From CAWATZ01 sp963784995 (GTDB taxonomy: Bacteria; Planctomycetota; Planctomycetia; Gemmatales; Gemmataceae): a stretch of 64,000 bases of DNA. The stretch spans positions 1 to 64,000 of the forward strand of contig CAWATZ010000011.1 of assembly GCA_963784995.1 (NCBI GenBank). Reading direction: 5' to 3'. Both the position numbers and the translations under genes were made by a program. Below the pieces are notes generated by a model that was not told where the DNA came from, ran no database searches, and was given only the letters and a program-made list of their open reading frames with translations. Positions 33,217 through 42,011 of this stretch are shown here, one piece after another (position 1 is the stretch's first letter; every line of letters begins with the position of its first letter).

Positions 33217-34449
33217 GTGGCTGAGACGATTTTTCAGCACGTGTTCCCCAATGGCCTGACCTTGCTGGCCGAGCGCATGGAGCACGTCCGCTCGGCGGCG
33301 CTCAATTTCCTGGTGCCGGCCGGCTGCATCCACGACCCGCCGGAGCGGGCCGGCATTGCCGCCATCGTCGCCGACATGATCACCCGGGGAGCCGGCACCC
33401 GCGACAGCGAGCAGCTGACCCTGGCCCTGGACAACCTCGGCGTGGACCGCAGCGAGAGCGTCGGCGTCCGCCACATGCGCTTCTGGGGTGCCACCATCGC
33501 GACCAACATCCACGCCGCGCTCGATCTCTACGCCGACATCCTGCTCCGGCCGCACTTCCCCGACGACGAACTGGAGGCGGCCCGGGCCCTGGGATTGCAG
33601 GACCTGCGCTCCCTGGAGGACGAGCCGCGCTCGCGCTGCCTGGTGGCGCTGCGGCAGCAGCACTACCCGTCGCCGCTTAGCAACGACCATCGCGGCACGG
33701 TCCCGGGCATCAGCGCCAGCACCATCGAGGACGTGCGCCGCTTTCACGGCAAGCTGTTCCGGCCCAACAACGCCATTGTCAGCGTCGCCGGCAACATCGA
33801 TTGGCCCCGGCTGCGCGACCAGGTCGGCCAGCTGTTCGCCGACTGGAAGCCCAGACCCGATCCGGAGCTGGCCCTTGGCCCGCAGCCGGAGCGCCGGCTG
33901 CACCTGACCAAGCAAACCGAGCAGACGCAGATCGCCCTGGCGCACAACAGCGTGCCGATCAGCCATCCCGATTTCTACAACGCCCAGGCGGCCGTGTACG
34001 TCCTCTCCGGCGGCATGAGCAGCCGGCTGTTCACCGAGATCCGCGAGAAGGAAGGGCTGTGCTACGCGGTCTGGTCCACCTACCAGTCGCTCAAGGACCG
34101 GGCCTGCGTGGTCAGCTACGCCGGCTCGACCAACGATCGCGCCCAGCGCACCCTGGACTTGCTGCTGCGCGAGCTGCGCCGGCTGCCGGAGGGGATCGAG
34201 CAGGACGAGGTGGAGCGCGTCAAGGCGGGGCTGAAGTCGTCGCTGATCATGCAGGAGGAATCGACCTCGGCCCGGGCCGGCTCGCTGGCCACCGACTGGT
34301 ATCACTTCGGCCGGGTCCGCAGCTTCGACGAGCTGAAGCAGGCCGTCGAGGGTCTCACGCCCCGGAGCATCCTCGACCATTTGAAGCGCTTTCCGCCGGA
34401 GGACTTCACCATCGTCACCCTGGGGCCGCAACCGTTGACCATTGCGTAA
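33217..34449 (+). CDS. M16 family peptidase-like subunit, non-catalytic
   Basis: GTG 33217 is preferred because GTGAGG lies five bases upstream; GTG 33211 is also in frame. About 410 residues with the M16 two-lobe pattern. The HxxEH zinc site expected near residue 50 is replaced by GIAAIVADMITRG, while the C-terminal lobe keeps the GGGMSSRLFTEIREKEGLCY-like motif (SGGMSSRLFTEIREKEGLCY) used in substrate binding. It matches the inactive partner of a bacterial M16 heterodimer. The active partner follows 74 bp downstream. Confidence 0.8.
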   Translation: MAETIFQHVFPNGLTLLAERMEHVRSAALNFLVPAGCIHDPPERAGIAAIVADMITRGAGTRDSEQLTLALDNLGVDRSESVGVRHMRFWGATIATNIHAALDLYADILLRPHFPDDELEAARALGLQDLRSLEDEPRSRCLVALRQQHYPSPLSNDHRGTVPGISASTIEDVRRFHGKLFRPNNAIVSVAGNIDWPRLRDQVGQLFADWKPRPDPELALGPQPERRLHLTKQTEQTQIALAHNSVPISHPDFYNAQAAVYVLSGGMSSRLFTEIREKEGLCYAVWSTYQSLKDRACVVSYAGSTNDRAQRTLDLLLRELRRLPEGIEQDEVERVKAGLKSSLIMQEESTSARAGSLATDWYHFGRVRSFDELKQAVEGLTPRSILDHLKRFPPEDFTIVTLGPQPLTIA

Positions 34450-34455
34450 TTCTTC

Positions 34456-34506
34456 AGCCGCTTGCGGCTTAGCGTGGGCAGCTGTTGCGCTAAGCCGCAA
34501 GCGGCT
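34456..34506. repeat. 19-bp inverted repeat between the two M16 genes
   Basis: Arms 34456-34474 and 34488-34506 (AGCCGCTTGCGGCTTAGCG and its exact complement). It ends just before the AAGGAG ribosome site (34512-34517) of the catalytic subunit, so a hairpin in the mRNA could set the subunit ratio. Confidence 0.8.
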
Positions 34507-34522
34507 TTTCCAAGGAGCGATC

Positions 34523-35776
34523 ATGCCATTCCACAGTCACAAGCTCGCCAACGGCCTGCAGCTGATCGGCGAAACCAGTCCATCGGCCCGCTCGGCGGCC
34601 CTGGGGTTCTTTGTCCGCACCGGCTCGCGGGACGAAACCCCGGAGGTCTCCGGCGTCAGCCATTTCCTTGAGCACATGGTCTTCAAGGGCACGCCGCGCC
34701 GCACCGCCCTGGAGGTGAACCTCGACTTCGATCGCATCGGCGCCGACTACAACGCCTTCACCAGCGAGGAGAACACGGTCTACCACGCTTGCGTGCTGCC
34801 GGAGTATCTGCCGCAGGCGATCGACATCCTCGCCGACATCCTCCGTCCCAGTCTGCGCGACGAGGACTTCGAGATGGAGAAGAAGGTCATCATCGAAGAG
34901 ATCGGCATGTACGAGGACCAGCCATCCTTCTGCGCCTACGACAATGTCAAGCAGCTGCACTTCGGCACCCATCGGCTGGGAAACAGCATTCTGGGCACCA
35001 AGGCCAGCATCGAGGGCCTGAAGCGCGACCAGATGCACGGCTACTTCCAGAATCGCTACCTCGCCCCGAACATCATCGTGGCCGTGGCCGGCAACCTTGA
35101 CTGGCCGCGCTTCGTCGATGAGGTGGCTCGCCGCTGCGGCGACTGGCCGCAGGGCACGGTGGAGCGCGAGTGTCTGCGCGAGGCCCCGGCATCGCGCGGC
35201 TTCAAGGTGCTGGTCAAGGAAAAGGTGATGCAGGAGCACGTCATCCTGGTGTCGCAGGGCCCACCGGCCCGCTCGCCGCTGCGCTTCGCCTCCTACCTGC
35301 TGTCCAGCGCCGTCGGCGACGACACCGGCAGCCGGCTCTACTGGGAGCTGGTCGATCCCGGCCTGGCCGACTCCGCCGACTTCGGCTTCCACGAGTACGA
35401 CGGCACCGGCTCGTATTACACCTCGTTCAGCTGCGAGCCGGACAAGACGACCGAGAACCTGGAGATCGTCCGCCGCATCCTCGCCGAGGTGCAGGAGGGC
35501 GCTGTCACCGAGGAGGAGCTGACGCAGGCCCGCAACAAGATGCTCTCCCGGCTGGTGCGCGGCAGCGAACGGCCGCGCGGCCGGATGATGTCGGTGGGCA
35601 TGACCTGGCAATACCAGGGCGAGTATCGGTCGATGGACGACGACCTGAAGGCGTTCGAGAAGGTGACGCTGAACGATGTGCGCGAGGTGCTCGACCGCTA
35701 TCCGCTGCCGGCGACCACCACGCTGGCTCTGGGGCCGCTGCAGGAGTCAGCGGTCAAGCAAGGGGCCGTCGCCTGA
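34523..35776 (+). CDS. M16 family zinc metallopeptidase, catalytic subunit
   Basis: ATG 34523 with AAGGAG upstream; 417 residues. The zinc site HFLEHMVFKGT (HxxEH) with the distal Glu in EEIGMYEDQP and the C-lobe motif VGDDTGSRLYWELVDPGLAD are all present, as in the pitrilysin/mitochondrial processing peptidase family. It pairs with the inactive upstream protein, which supplies the substrate-binding arginine-tyrosine region. Cytosolic, no signal peptide. Stop is followed by a convergent XRE-DUF2442 gene. Confidence 0.85.
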   Translation: MPFHSHKLANGLQLIGETSPSARSAALGFFVRTGSRDETPEVSGVSHFLEHMVFKGTPRRTALEVNLDFDRIGADYNAFTSEENTVYHACVLPEYLPQAIDILADILRPSLRDEDFEMEKKVIIEEIGMYEDQPSFCAYDNVKQLHFGTHRLGNSILGTKASIEGLKRDQMHGYFQNRYLAPNIIVAVAGNLDWPRFVDEVARRCGDWPQGTVERECLREAPASRGFKVLVKEKVMQEHVILVSQGPPARSPLRFASYLLSSAVGDDTGSRLYWELVDPGLADSADFGFHEYDGTGSYYTSFSCEPDKTTENLEIVRRILAEVQEGAVTEEELTQARNKMLSRLVRGSERPRGRMMSVGMTWQYQGEYRSMDDDLKAFEKVTLNDVREVLDRYPLPATTTLALGPLQESAVKQGAVA

Positions 35777-35795
35777 CGCGGCTCCGGGCTGCGAA

Positions 35796-36335
35796 TCAGT
35801 CCACAACAAAATCCCGCAGACGCTGCCCCAGGACGCCGGCCACGTGCTGAATGAGGTCGGTCTGGGGCTCGATCTTTCCTGCCTCGAGGTTGGCGATCAC
35901 TTCCTCCGACACGCCGACCTTGTCGGCAAGGGCTGCCGGCGTCAGGCCGGCGTCCGACCGCATGGCCCGAATCCGTTCCCCAATGCGCCGGGCGCGCTGG
36001 TTGGCTCGCTCGGCGAGATGGGCGCGGAAGTCGGGGTCGGCGACCGCACGGATGCGATCCCAGGGAATCTCGATGAGGGAATCCTCGGTTGAGATCTCCA
36101 GCACGTCTCGGGTAGCACCAATCCGCATTCGATCCCAGGCGATCGGTGTTGCAATCGCGTTGTTTCCCCCCGCGCCAGGAAGTCCCCGTGGGGCTTCGCT
36201 CACCCAGGGCAGGACCGACTCCACGGCGACGAGGAAGTGGTCGCCGTTCTCGAATGTAACGTCAAGCATTCCTTGCCGATCATTGTACTTGGCGGAGGTG
36301 AACCGCATGGTTGCCCGGTCCCAGTTCTTGGCCAT
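35796..36335 (-). CDS. DUF2442-XRE antitoxin-like protein
   Basis: 179 residues; ATG 36335, or ATG 36308 (MRFTSAKYNDRQG), which reduces the overlap with the upstream gene. An N-terminal DUF2442-like strand-rich domain (LDVTFENGDHFLVAVESVLP) is followed by an XRE helix-turn-helix (AMRSDAGLTPAALADKVGVS with EVIANLEAGK). Its start overlaps the DUF4160 gene's end by 56 bp. DUF4160/DUF2442 pairs are frequent in bacterial accessory regions and behave like toxin-antitoxin modules; that is inferred, not shown. Confidence 0.7.
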   Translation of the reverse strand: MAKNWDRATMRFTSAKYNDRQGMLDVTFENGDHFLVAVESVLPWVSEAPRGLPGAGGNNAIATPIAWDRMRIGATRDVLEISTEDSLIEIPWDRIRAVADPDFRAHLAERANQRARRIGERIRAMRSDAGLTPAALADKVGVSEEVIANLEAGKIEPQTDLIQHVAGVLGQRLRDFVVD

Positions 36336-36582
36336 CGTCTTTCTCCATTCCCGGATTCAACCGCCGCCAGGCTGCCATGAGGACATCGACATTGGCCTGA
36401 AGGTAGCGGCGCCCGGCCCTCGGCAGGGCTTCCCCGGCAAGCAGTTCAAGATCGGGCAGACTCACCACGCTCGAATGGTCATCACCGTTCCAGTACACGT
36501 GGCAATGCGGAAGATGGTGCGGATTGTCATCGTTGGCATAAACGTAGACCCGGAACTTGCCATTGTCCAGGATCTTGGGCAT
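36280..36582 (-). CDS. DUF4160 protein
   Basis: 100 residues from ATG 36582. DUF4160 motifs are clear: FRVYVYANDDNPHHLPHCHV (paired His with the HxPHxHV-like metal or RNA-binding pattern) and a C-terminal helix starting QANVDVLMAAWRRLN. The neighbouring DUF2442-XRE gene overlaps its 3' end. Toxin-like role is suggested by gene context only. Confidence 0.75.
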   Translation of the reverse strand: MPKILDNGKFRVYVYANDDNPHHLPHCHVYWNGDDHSSVVSLPDLELLAGEALPRAGRRYLQANVDVLMAAWRRLNPGMEKDDGQELGPGNHAVHLRQVQ

Positions 36583-36585
36583 CGC

Positions 36586-37158
36586 TCACCCACCCAGTTT
36601 CCCCCGGCTCAACACCGTGTACACCGGCCCGTCGCGGTGCAGCTCGCTGGACATCACCAGCACCTCACGCACGGCGCTCGTGCCACCCTGCCAGTCGGCG
36701 TAGCGCGTCAGCGCCTCGGCCACCGTGTCGCTGCCGCCGTCACTTTGGACCCGGCCCAGGGTGACGTGCGGCGTGTACGGCCGATCTTCCCGCCGATAGC
36801 AGCCCAGGTCCAGCAGCGGAGGCTCCAGGGCGTCGTGCAGCGCCTTCAGTTCCTCCGCGCCTTCCTCGATGCCGGCGTAGATGATCCGCGGCCGGCGCGG
36901 ATTGGGAAAGCCGCTGATGCCGCCCAGGCTCACGTTGAAGCCGGCATGCTCGGCACAGCATTTGGTGACGGCCGAGCACACCTTGACCACGTCGCGATCA
37001 TCGACCTCGCCCAGGAACAGCAGCGTGACGTGCAGGTTCTCTTCCTCGACCCACTTGACGCCGACCCCGGCGCGGGTCAGACTCTCCTGCACGGCCAGGA
37101 GCCGATCTTTCTGCGGACGAGCCATGTCCACCGCGATGAAGGTGCGTATGCGAGCCAT
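36586..37158 (-). CDS. thpR: RNA 2',3'-cyclic phosphodiesterase (2H superfamily)
   Basis: 190 residues from ATG 37158 (MARIRTFIAVDMARPQKDR). Two HxT motifs that define the 2H fold are visible: NLHVTLLFLGEV and YTPHVTLGRVQ. The family opens 2',3'-cyclic phosphates at RNA ends, probably in RNA repair; earlier named LigT. It lies 16 bp after the PfkB gene stop and upstream of the DUF4160 gene on the same strand. Confidence 0.85.
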   Translation of the reverse strand: MARIRTFIAVDMARPQKDRLLAVQESLTRAGVGVKWVEEENLHVTLLFLGEVDDRDVVKVCSAVTKCCAEHAGFNVSLGGISGFPNPRRPRIIYAGIEEGAEELKALHDALEPPLLDLGCYRREDRPYTPHVTLGRVQSDGGSDTVAEALTRYADWQGGTSAVREVLVMSSELHRDGPVYTVLSRGKLGG

Positions 37159-37174
37159 GACGGCCACTCCGATT

Positions 37175-38086
37175 TCAGAATGTGAGCATCTTTCGATACC
37201 GCTCCAGCCGCTCGTCGATCTCCCGCCGCTCCAGCCGCTTGAGCCGATTCAACCCGAAATCCTCGACGGTGAAGCTGGCCACCACGGTCCCGTAAGCGAT
37301 CGCCCGCTTGAGCCGACTCTTCCAGTCGCTGTTGCCGCTGCCGGCCTCGCCGGCCAGGTAACCCAGGATGCCGCCGGCAAAGCTGTCGCCGGCCCCGGTC
37401 GGGTCCAGCACCTTCTCGCACGGGAAGGCGGGCAGCACGCTGATGCCGGCCTCGCTAAACAGCATCGCCCCGTGTTCGCCCTTCTTGAGCAGGACGAACT
37501 TCGGGCCCATCTTCAGGACCTTCTTGCCCGCCTCGATCAGGTTATCGACCCCCGCCAGCAGCCGGGCCTCGCTGTCGTTGAGCAGCAGACCATCCAGCCG
37601 CGGCAGCAGCCGGGCCAGTTCGTCGTGCTGCGTCTCAATCCACAGGTCCATCGTGTCGGCCAGCACCAGCTGCGGCTTCTTGACCTGCTCCAGCACCCGC
37701 AGCTGGGTCACCGGGCTGCTGTTGGCCAGGAAGACGTGCGTGCTGTCGCGGAACGCCTCGGGCAGCGTCGGGTTGAAATGCTCGAAGACGTTGAGGTGGA
37801 CCTCCAGCGTGTCCCGGCCGTTCATGTCGGCGTGATAGCGGCCCTTCCAGTGGAAGGTCTTGCCCTTTTGCGTGACCAGGCCGGCCATGTCGATGTCGCG
37901 GCTGGCCAGCAGCCGGCGGTTCTCCTCCGGAAAGTCCTCGCCCACGACGCCGACCAGCCGGGGGCGCGTGAAAAAGCTGGCGACGTAGGAGAAGTACGAC
38001 GCCGAGCCGCCCAGGGCGTTCTGCACCGAACCGTGCGCGGTCTGAACGTCATCGAAGGCCACTGAGCCAACAACCAGCAGCGACAT
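37175..38086 (-). CDS. PfkB family sugar or nucleoside kinase
   Basis: 303 residues from ATG 38086. PfkB signatures: GGSASYFSYVASFF near the N-terminus and the active-site DPTGAGDSFAGG with the catalytic Asp, plus LNDSEARLLAG. The substrate cannot be fixed; ribokinase- and adenosine-kinase-like enzymes share these motifs, and the loss of GG in the first motif resembles planctomycete PfkB proteins. Two-substrate phosphotransfer from ATP in the cytoplasm. Confidence 0.8.
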   Translation of the reverse strand: MSLLVVGSVAFDDVQTAHGSVQNALGGSASYFSYVASFFTRPRLVGVVGEDFPEENRRLLASRDIDMAGLVTQKGKTFHWKGRYHADMNGRDTLEVHLNVFEHFNPTLPEAFRDSTHVFLANSSPVTQLRVLEQVKKPQLVLADTMDLWIETQHDELARLLPRLDGLLLNDSEARLLAGVDNLIEAGKKVLKMGPKFVLLKKGEHGAMLFSEAGISVLPAFPCEKVLDPTGAGDSFAGGILGYLAGEAGSGNSDWKSRLKRAIAYGTVVASFTVEDFGLNRLKRLERREIDERLERYRKMLTF

Positions 38087-38120
38087 GGTTGGGTTCCTCC
38101 CTTGCTCCCCTCACTCCCAA

Positions 38121-38145
38121 CCCCTCTCCCCAGCGGGGAGAGGGG
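38121..38145. repeat. 11-bp-stem GC-rich hairpin
   Basis: CCCCTCTCCCC (38121-38131) and GGGGAGAGGGG (38135-38145) lie between the MaoC and PfkB genes. The same arm sequence recurs at 59996-60021. It may be a short dispersed repeat or a weak terminator for the MaoC gene. Confidence 0.65.
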
Positions 38146-38184
38146 AGGGATTTCAGTTCAGTGTAGCGAACCGACCCCGCCCTG

Positions 38185-38703
38185 TCAGGTCGAAGCCGAC
38201 CCGTCCGAGGCGTCGCGGGCCGGCTCCGCCCGGCGCACCTCGCGCAGCAGGGCGGCCCGGGCCTCCACCAGCGTCTGGATCTGGCCCTGCTGCACCACCT
38301 TGTCGTCCTGGTTGACGAGGGTGCGCTGCCAGGTAATCACGCCGCGCCGGCCCCGGCCGCGCTCCTCCTTGGCCGCCACCCGGCCGCGGACCCGGATGGT
38401 GTCGCCGATGAACACCGCGTCCACGAAGTGCCATTCCGGGAAACCCAGCAAGGCCAGCGTCCGCATCGGGGGACAGTACAGCGTCAGACCGCTGCCGATC
38501 GACAGGACCAGCAGCCCGTGAGCGATCGGTTTGCGAAAGAGCGTGGTGCGGGCGAAGGAATGGTCCACGTGAATGGGGTTGAAGTCGCCGCTGAGCCCGG
38601 CGAAGTTGACAATGTCGGCCTCGGTGATGGTCCGTCCCTGGGATACCCACTCCTGACCGACCTGCACGTCGTCAAAAAACAGGTGCTGTTCAGTAAACGG
38701 CAT
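38185..38703 (-). CDS. MaoC family dehydratase
   Basis: 172 residues from ATG 38703 (MPFTEQHLFFDDVQVGQEWV). The hot-dog hydratase site is present: LSGDFNPIHVDHSFA (catalytic Asp and His of the hydratase-2 motif), followed by AHGLLVLSIGSGL. Acts on enoyl-CoA or a related thioester. The C-terminal tail (RRAEPARDASDGSAST) is disordered. The true start was chosen over an upstream frame because the earlier residues lack conservation. Confidence 0.8.
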   Translation of the reverse strand: MPFTEQHLFFDDVQVGQEWVSQGRTITEADIVNFAGLSGDFNPIHVDHSFARTTLFRKPIAHGLLVLSIGSGLTLYCPPMRTLALLGFPEWHFVDAVFIGDTIRVRGRVAAKEERGRGRRGVITWQRTLVNQDDKVVQQGQIQTLVEARAALLREVRRAEPARDASDGSAST

Positions 38704-38974
38704 GCCTGGGCCCTCGATAACTAAATGAATCCTCTCCTTCGGGGAAGGCAAGGCCTCCTGAAGATGCTTGCAGGGAGTGTAGCGAACTCCGGTGGCAGCC
38801 CGCAAGAGGGGGACAAAGCGATCTTGACGCCAAAAGGGAGCGGTGCTTGCAAGGTTTTCATCTGGACCTCACTGAATGTTCACCATTTTCGGGTAAAGTA
38901 GCGCTGAATCTTCAATTACGAGCCATGGGCGGCGGCAGGAAGCCAGCCCGCAACACACCCTGGGGTCCCTTTTC

Positions 38975-39793
38975 ATGCACGACGCGATCATCCTTTCCGA
39001 CATCCACCTGGGCAGCGACAACTGCCAGGCCAAGTTCGTTTGCAGGATGCTGGAACGGATCGCAGACGAGGAAGTCGCGACGCAGCGGCTGATCCTCAAC
39101 GGCGACGTGTTCGATTCCATCGACTTTCGCCGGCTGAACAAGAATCACTGGAAAGTCCTGTCCCTGCTCCGCAAGCTGTCCGACGACATCGACATCATCT
39201 GGCTGGCGGGCAACCACGACGGCTCGGCCGAGATCATCAGCCATCTGCTCGGCGTTCAGGTCATGGACGATTTCATCCTGCAGAGCGGCGATCAGCGCAT
39301 CCTGATCATGCACGGCCACGTCTTTGACGAGTTCCTCGACGCCCACCCGGTCCTCACCTGGCTGGCCGATCGGGTCTACGGCTTCTTGCAGTACATCGAC
39401 CGGACGCACTACCTGGCCAAGGTGGCCAAGCGCGGCAGCAAGACGTTCCTGCGCTGTACCCAGAAGATCCAGGATCGCGCCCTGGAGATGGCCAGGCGCA
39501 AACAATGCACCGCCGTCTGCTGTGGCCACACGCACCTTGCCGTGGCTCAGACCGAGGGGCCGGTCGCCTACTTCAACAGCGGCTGCTGGACCGAGCTGCC
39601 TTGCCACTACCTGACCGTGGAGCACGGCATCATCCGCGTGGAGGCGTTCCAGACCGAGAAGGTCCTGGCCCAGGTCGCGGTCGAGCCGGAGGCCGGACCG
39701 GAGTTCCGACCCCTGCCGGCTTGCCCGGCAGGTGAAGCAGGTCAGCAGCTAGAAGAGAGTGCAAAAGAAACGGGTTTTGCTTCGATTCTCTAG
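38975..39793 (+). CDS. LpxH-like metallophosphoesterase
   Basis: 272 residues from ATG 38975. Metallophosphoesterase ligands: LSDIHLGSDN (DxH), ILNGDVFDSID (GDxxD), LAGNHDGSA (GNHD), IMHGHVFDEF and CCGHTHLAVA (GHTH). The arrangement is that of UDP-2,3-diacylglucosamine diphosphatase (LpxH) and related enzymes, which act in lipid A synthesis; whether it has that substrate is not certain. Final residues from about 248 come from the palindromic repeat starting at 39708. Confidence 0.75.
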   Translation: MHDAIILSDIHLGSDNCQAKFVCRMLERIADEEVATQRLILNGDVFDSIDFRRLNKNHWKVLSLLRKLSDDIDIIWLAGNHDGSAEIISHLLGVQVMDDFILQSGDQRILIMHGHVFDEFLDAHPVLTWLADRVYGFLQYIDRTHYLAKVAKRGSKTFLRCTQKIQDRALEMARRKQCTAVCCGHTHLAVAQTEGPVAYFNSGCWTELPCHYLTVEHGIIRVEAFQTEKVLAQVAVEPEAGPEFRPLPACPAGEAGQQLEESAKETGFASIL

Positions 39794-39834
39794 CTATCGA
39801 CCTTCTTCACCTGCCGGACAAGCCGGCAGGGGTC
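39708..39834. repeat. Long imperfect inverted repeat overlapping the metallophosphoesterase end
   Basis: GACCCCTGCCGGCTTGCCCG (from 39708) pairs with CGGACAAGCCGGCAGGGGTC (to 39834), with a 67-bp spacer holding a second hairpin (CTAGAAGAGAG... against TTCTCTAG near 39750-39791). The left arm codes for the last residues of the metallophosphoesterase, and the right arm lies just beyond its stop. Confidence 0.75.
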
Positions 39835-39850
39835 GTGACCATCGCCCTCC

Positions 39851-40913
39851 TCAATCGAACAGCGACAGCTGGGTTCCCCCAGGCCGCCGGAACCCGGCAG
39901 TTGACACCTCCGGGCAGCGGCGGTCCAGCCCGGCCTGCCGGCAGCCGAGGTGAAACAGCGCCCGGATCTGCTCGGCCAGGATGCCCTCGCCCCTCATCCG
40001 CGATCCGAACCGGGGATCGTTGAGCTTGCCGTCGCGCAACTGCCGCAGCCGGCCCAGGACACGCTCCCTTTTCCCCGGGTAATGCTGCTCCAGCCAGCGC
40101 TCGAACAATTCCGGCAAACCATGCGGCAAGCGGAGCAAGACCCAGCCGGCAAAGCGCGCCCCGGCCCGTGCGGCGGCCGCCAGCACGGCGGGCATCTCGT
40201 GATCGTTCAGCCCCGGAATGATCGGCGCCACCAGCACGCCCACCGGAATCCCGGCCGCCGCCAACTCCTCGATGGCCGCCAGCCGGCCAAGCGGCTGGCT
40301 GGCACGCGGCTCCAGCCGGCGGGCCAGGTCGGCGTCCAGCGAGTTGATCGACAGGAACACCACGGCCGCCTGATCGCGAGCCAGTTCGCCCAGCAGGTCG
40401 CGGTCCCGGCTGACCAGGTGATGCTTGGTCACCACGCCCACCGGATTGCGGAACTCCACCAGCACCTCCAGGCAGCGCCGCGTCAGCCGCAGCCGTCGCT
40501 CGATCGGCTGATAGGCGTCGGTGACGCCGCTGAGGGCCAGCAACTGCGGCTTCCAGCTGCGGGCCGACAGTTCTTTCCGCAATAATTCGGGAGCGTCCTC
40601 CTTGACCATGATGCGCGTCTCGAAGTCCAGACCCGCCGAGAAACCCAGGTATTCGTGCGTGGGACGGGCGTAGCAATACGCCGCATCCAGTCTCGCATCC
40701 CCTGTAGGGATTGAGACTTACGCTAAATCCAATGTCCGGGCTGTCGTTGGAGGCAATGACCGAACGCGATTGATCGCGAAGGAACTGCGTTGTCGGAGCG
40801 GGGGCGTCCTCATCGGCAACGTCGGGGTCGCGCTCGTAGCAGATCAGCTCGAAGCGGTTGGCTGGATTGTGGCTGCTGCCACGGCCGCGCAGAGGTTCGG
40901 AGGGAGGCTGCAT
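39851..40913 (-). CDS. PA0069-family radical SAM protein, frameshifted at the FeS site
   Basis: ATG 40913 (MQPPSEPLRGRGSSHNPANR) runs to the radical SAM motif LNPYRGCETGC, where at about 40690 the frame changes to YCYARPTHEYLGFSAG. Together these give CxxxCxxC (Cys in GCE, TGC, and YC), the three [4Fe-4S] ligands. The rest (RIMVKEDAPELLRKELS to GFRRPGGTQLSLFD) matches the PA0069 family. Reaction unknown. The shift falls between the second and third cysteine, so if real it abolishes the cluster; an assembly error is likely. Confidence 0.75.
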
Positions 40914-41228
40914 CGTTTCCTCGCGTTGCTCTGAAGGAATCGATCCCCTTCCGGACGCTAACTGTTCAAATATTCACTTCGAGAGGAGTATAATTCACGG
41001 CAGGCCGGCAGGCGAGAGCAAAACGACATTTTTTCCCCGCGGGAGGGTTGCAGCTTCGTCGGTGGCTTCCAGGTGGGCTACCGCGTTGTCCCAAGTCTCA
41101 TCGACGGTCCAGTCTTCCAGGTCTATAGTAGACCCCGAAAACTGAACCGCCGATTGAACTATAATCCGGTGGCCCAAGAAAGGGCAGAACCATGGCCTCG
41201 CAATTTCCTTGAAACGAGGAGAAGAAGA
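40914..41228. other. 315-bp intergenic region with a candidate promoter
   Basis: Contains the promoter candidate at 40965-40994. On the minus strand, 40995-41150 reads TIDLEDWTVDETWDNAVAHL, which looks gene-like but has no start with a ribosome site and ends at a stop at about 40995. It may be a degenerate gene fragment. Confidence 0.4.
40965..40994 (+). promoter_or_regulatory. Candidate sigma70-like promoter
   Basis: TTCAAA (40965-40970), an 18-bp spacer and TATAAT (40989-40994). It is AT rich against a GC-rich background and points towards the low-GC gene at 41229, 235 bp downstream. The match to TTGACA is only partial. Confidence 0.4.
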
Positions 41229-41792
41229 ATGAGCGAGAAGTCGATAAGAGCATCTCGAATGATTAAGGCTCTTCTCATCAGTGGAACGATAGTTCTTACT
41301 GGTTTCTCTGCCATAACCATCTTCAACACGTGCTCTGGCTTGATATTTAACGGTGTTGACCCAACTCCCCCATGCTATTCAGCTGAAGAAGCAAAACAAA
41401 AGGGGTTGCTAGTTGCGACCGTCTCACTAACACCGAATGAATTGCTCTGGAAAGGCCAGACGATTGAGTTCAAAGAAGCCTGGTTGGAGAAGGCTGGAGA
41501 GCTACAATACTACATTCTTTGGTATCCCCATTACGAATGGCGTGGCGAGTACAATTTCTGCTTCACTCTGAAAAGAGGGCATGAAGCATTCGACAGTCCT
41601 GACCACCCAATGTTTCTATTAGAGGATATTCAAGGGCACAGCATTACCAGTATCCGCTCGAAAGGACGAGTGCCGCTGTTTTATGAAAAGCTCGGTGCTG
41701 AAACGCTGCAAGACAAGAAAATCTATTGTGTGGCGAACTTCAAAGAGGAACGGAAGGTTTTTACGACAATCAAGCTGAACGAGAGTCGGTAG
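41229..41792 (+). CDS. Low-GC membrane-anchored hypothetical protein
   Basis: ATG 41229 has AGGAG upstream. 187 residues with a single N-terminal hydrophobic helix (about 12-32, ALLISGTIVLTGFSAITIF) and a periplasmic or outside domain containing three cysteines (NTCSGL, PCYS and YCVANF). The domain is rich in Trp/Tyr and ends in a Lys-rich tail. GC is visibly lower than surrounding genes, and codon choice differs, so recent acquisition is likely. No family recognised. Confidence 0.55.
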   Translation: MSEKSIRASRMIKALLISGTIVLTGFSAITIFNTCSGLIFNGVDPTPPCYSAEEAKQKGLLVATVSLTPNELLWKGQTIEFKEAWLEKAGELQYYILWYPHYEWRGEYNFCFTLKRGHEAFDSPDHPMFLLEDIQGHSITSIRSKGRVPLFYEKLGAETLQDKKIYCVANFKEERKVFTTIKLNESR

Positions 41793-42011
41793 AGGTGTAT
41801 GGTGGCCCTCCGCTCCCCGAGGATAAGCAAGTACGCGCAGATGTTGCAAGCACGCCAGGGCGTCGAGTTGACTTTGTTGCTGGCTCTGTGGTCACCTGGG
41901 AGTTGACGCCATGAATACACTCAATACCCTGCTGGAAGGTCCGGGCTCCTTCTGTCCTGTCCGCCATCTCAATAAATTGGCGGACAGGCTGGCAGACACC
42001 TTCTCTTCCTG

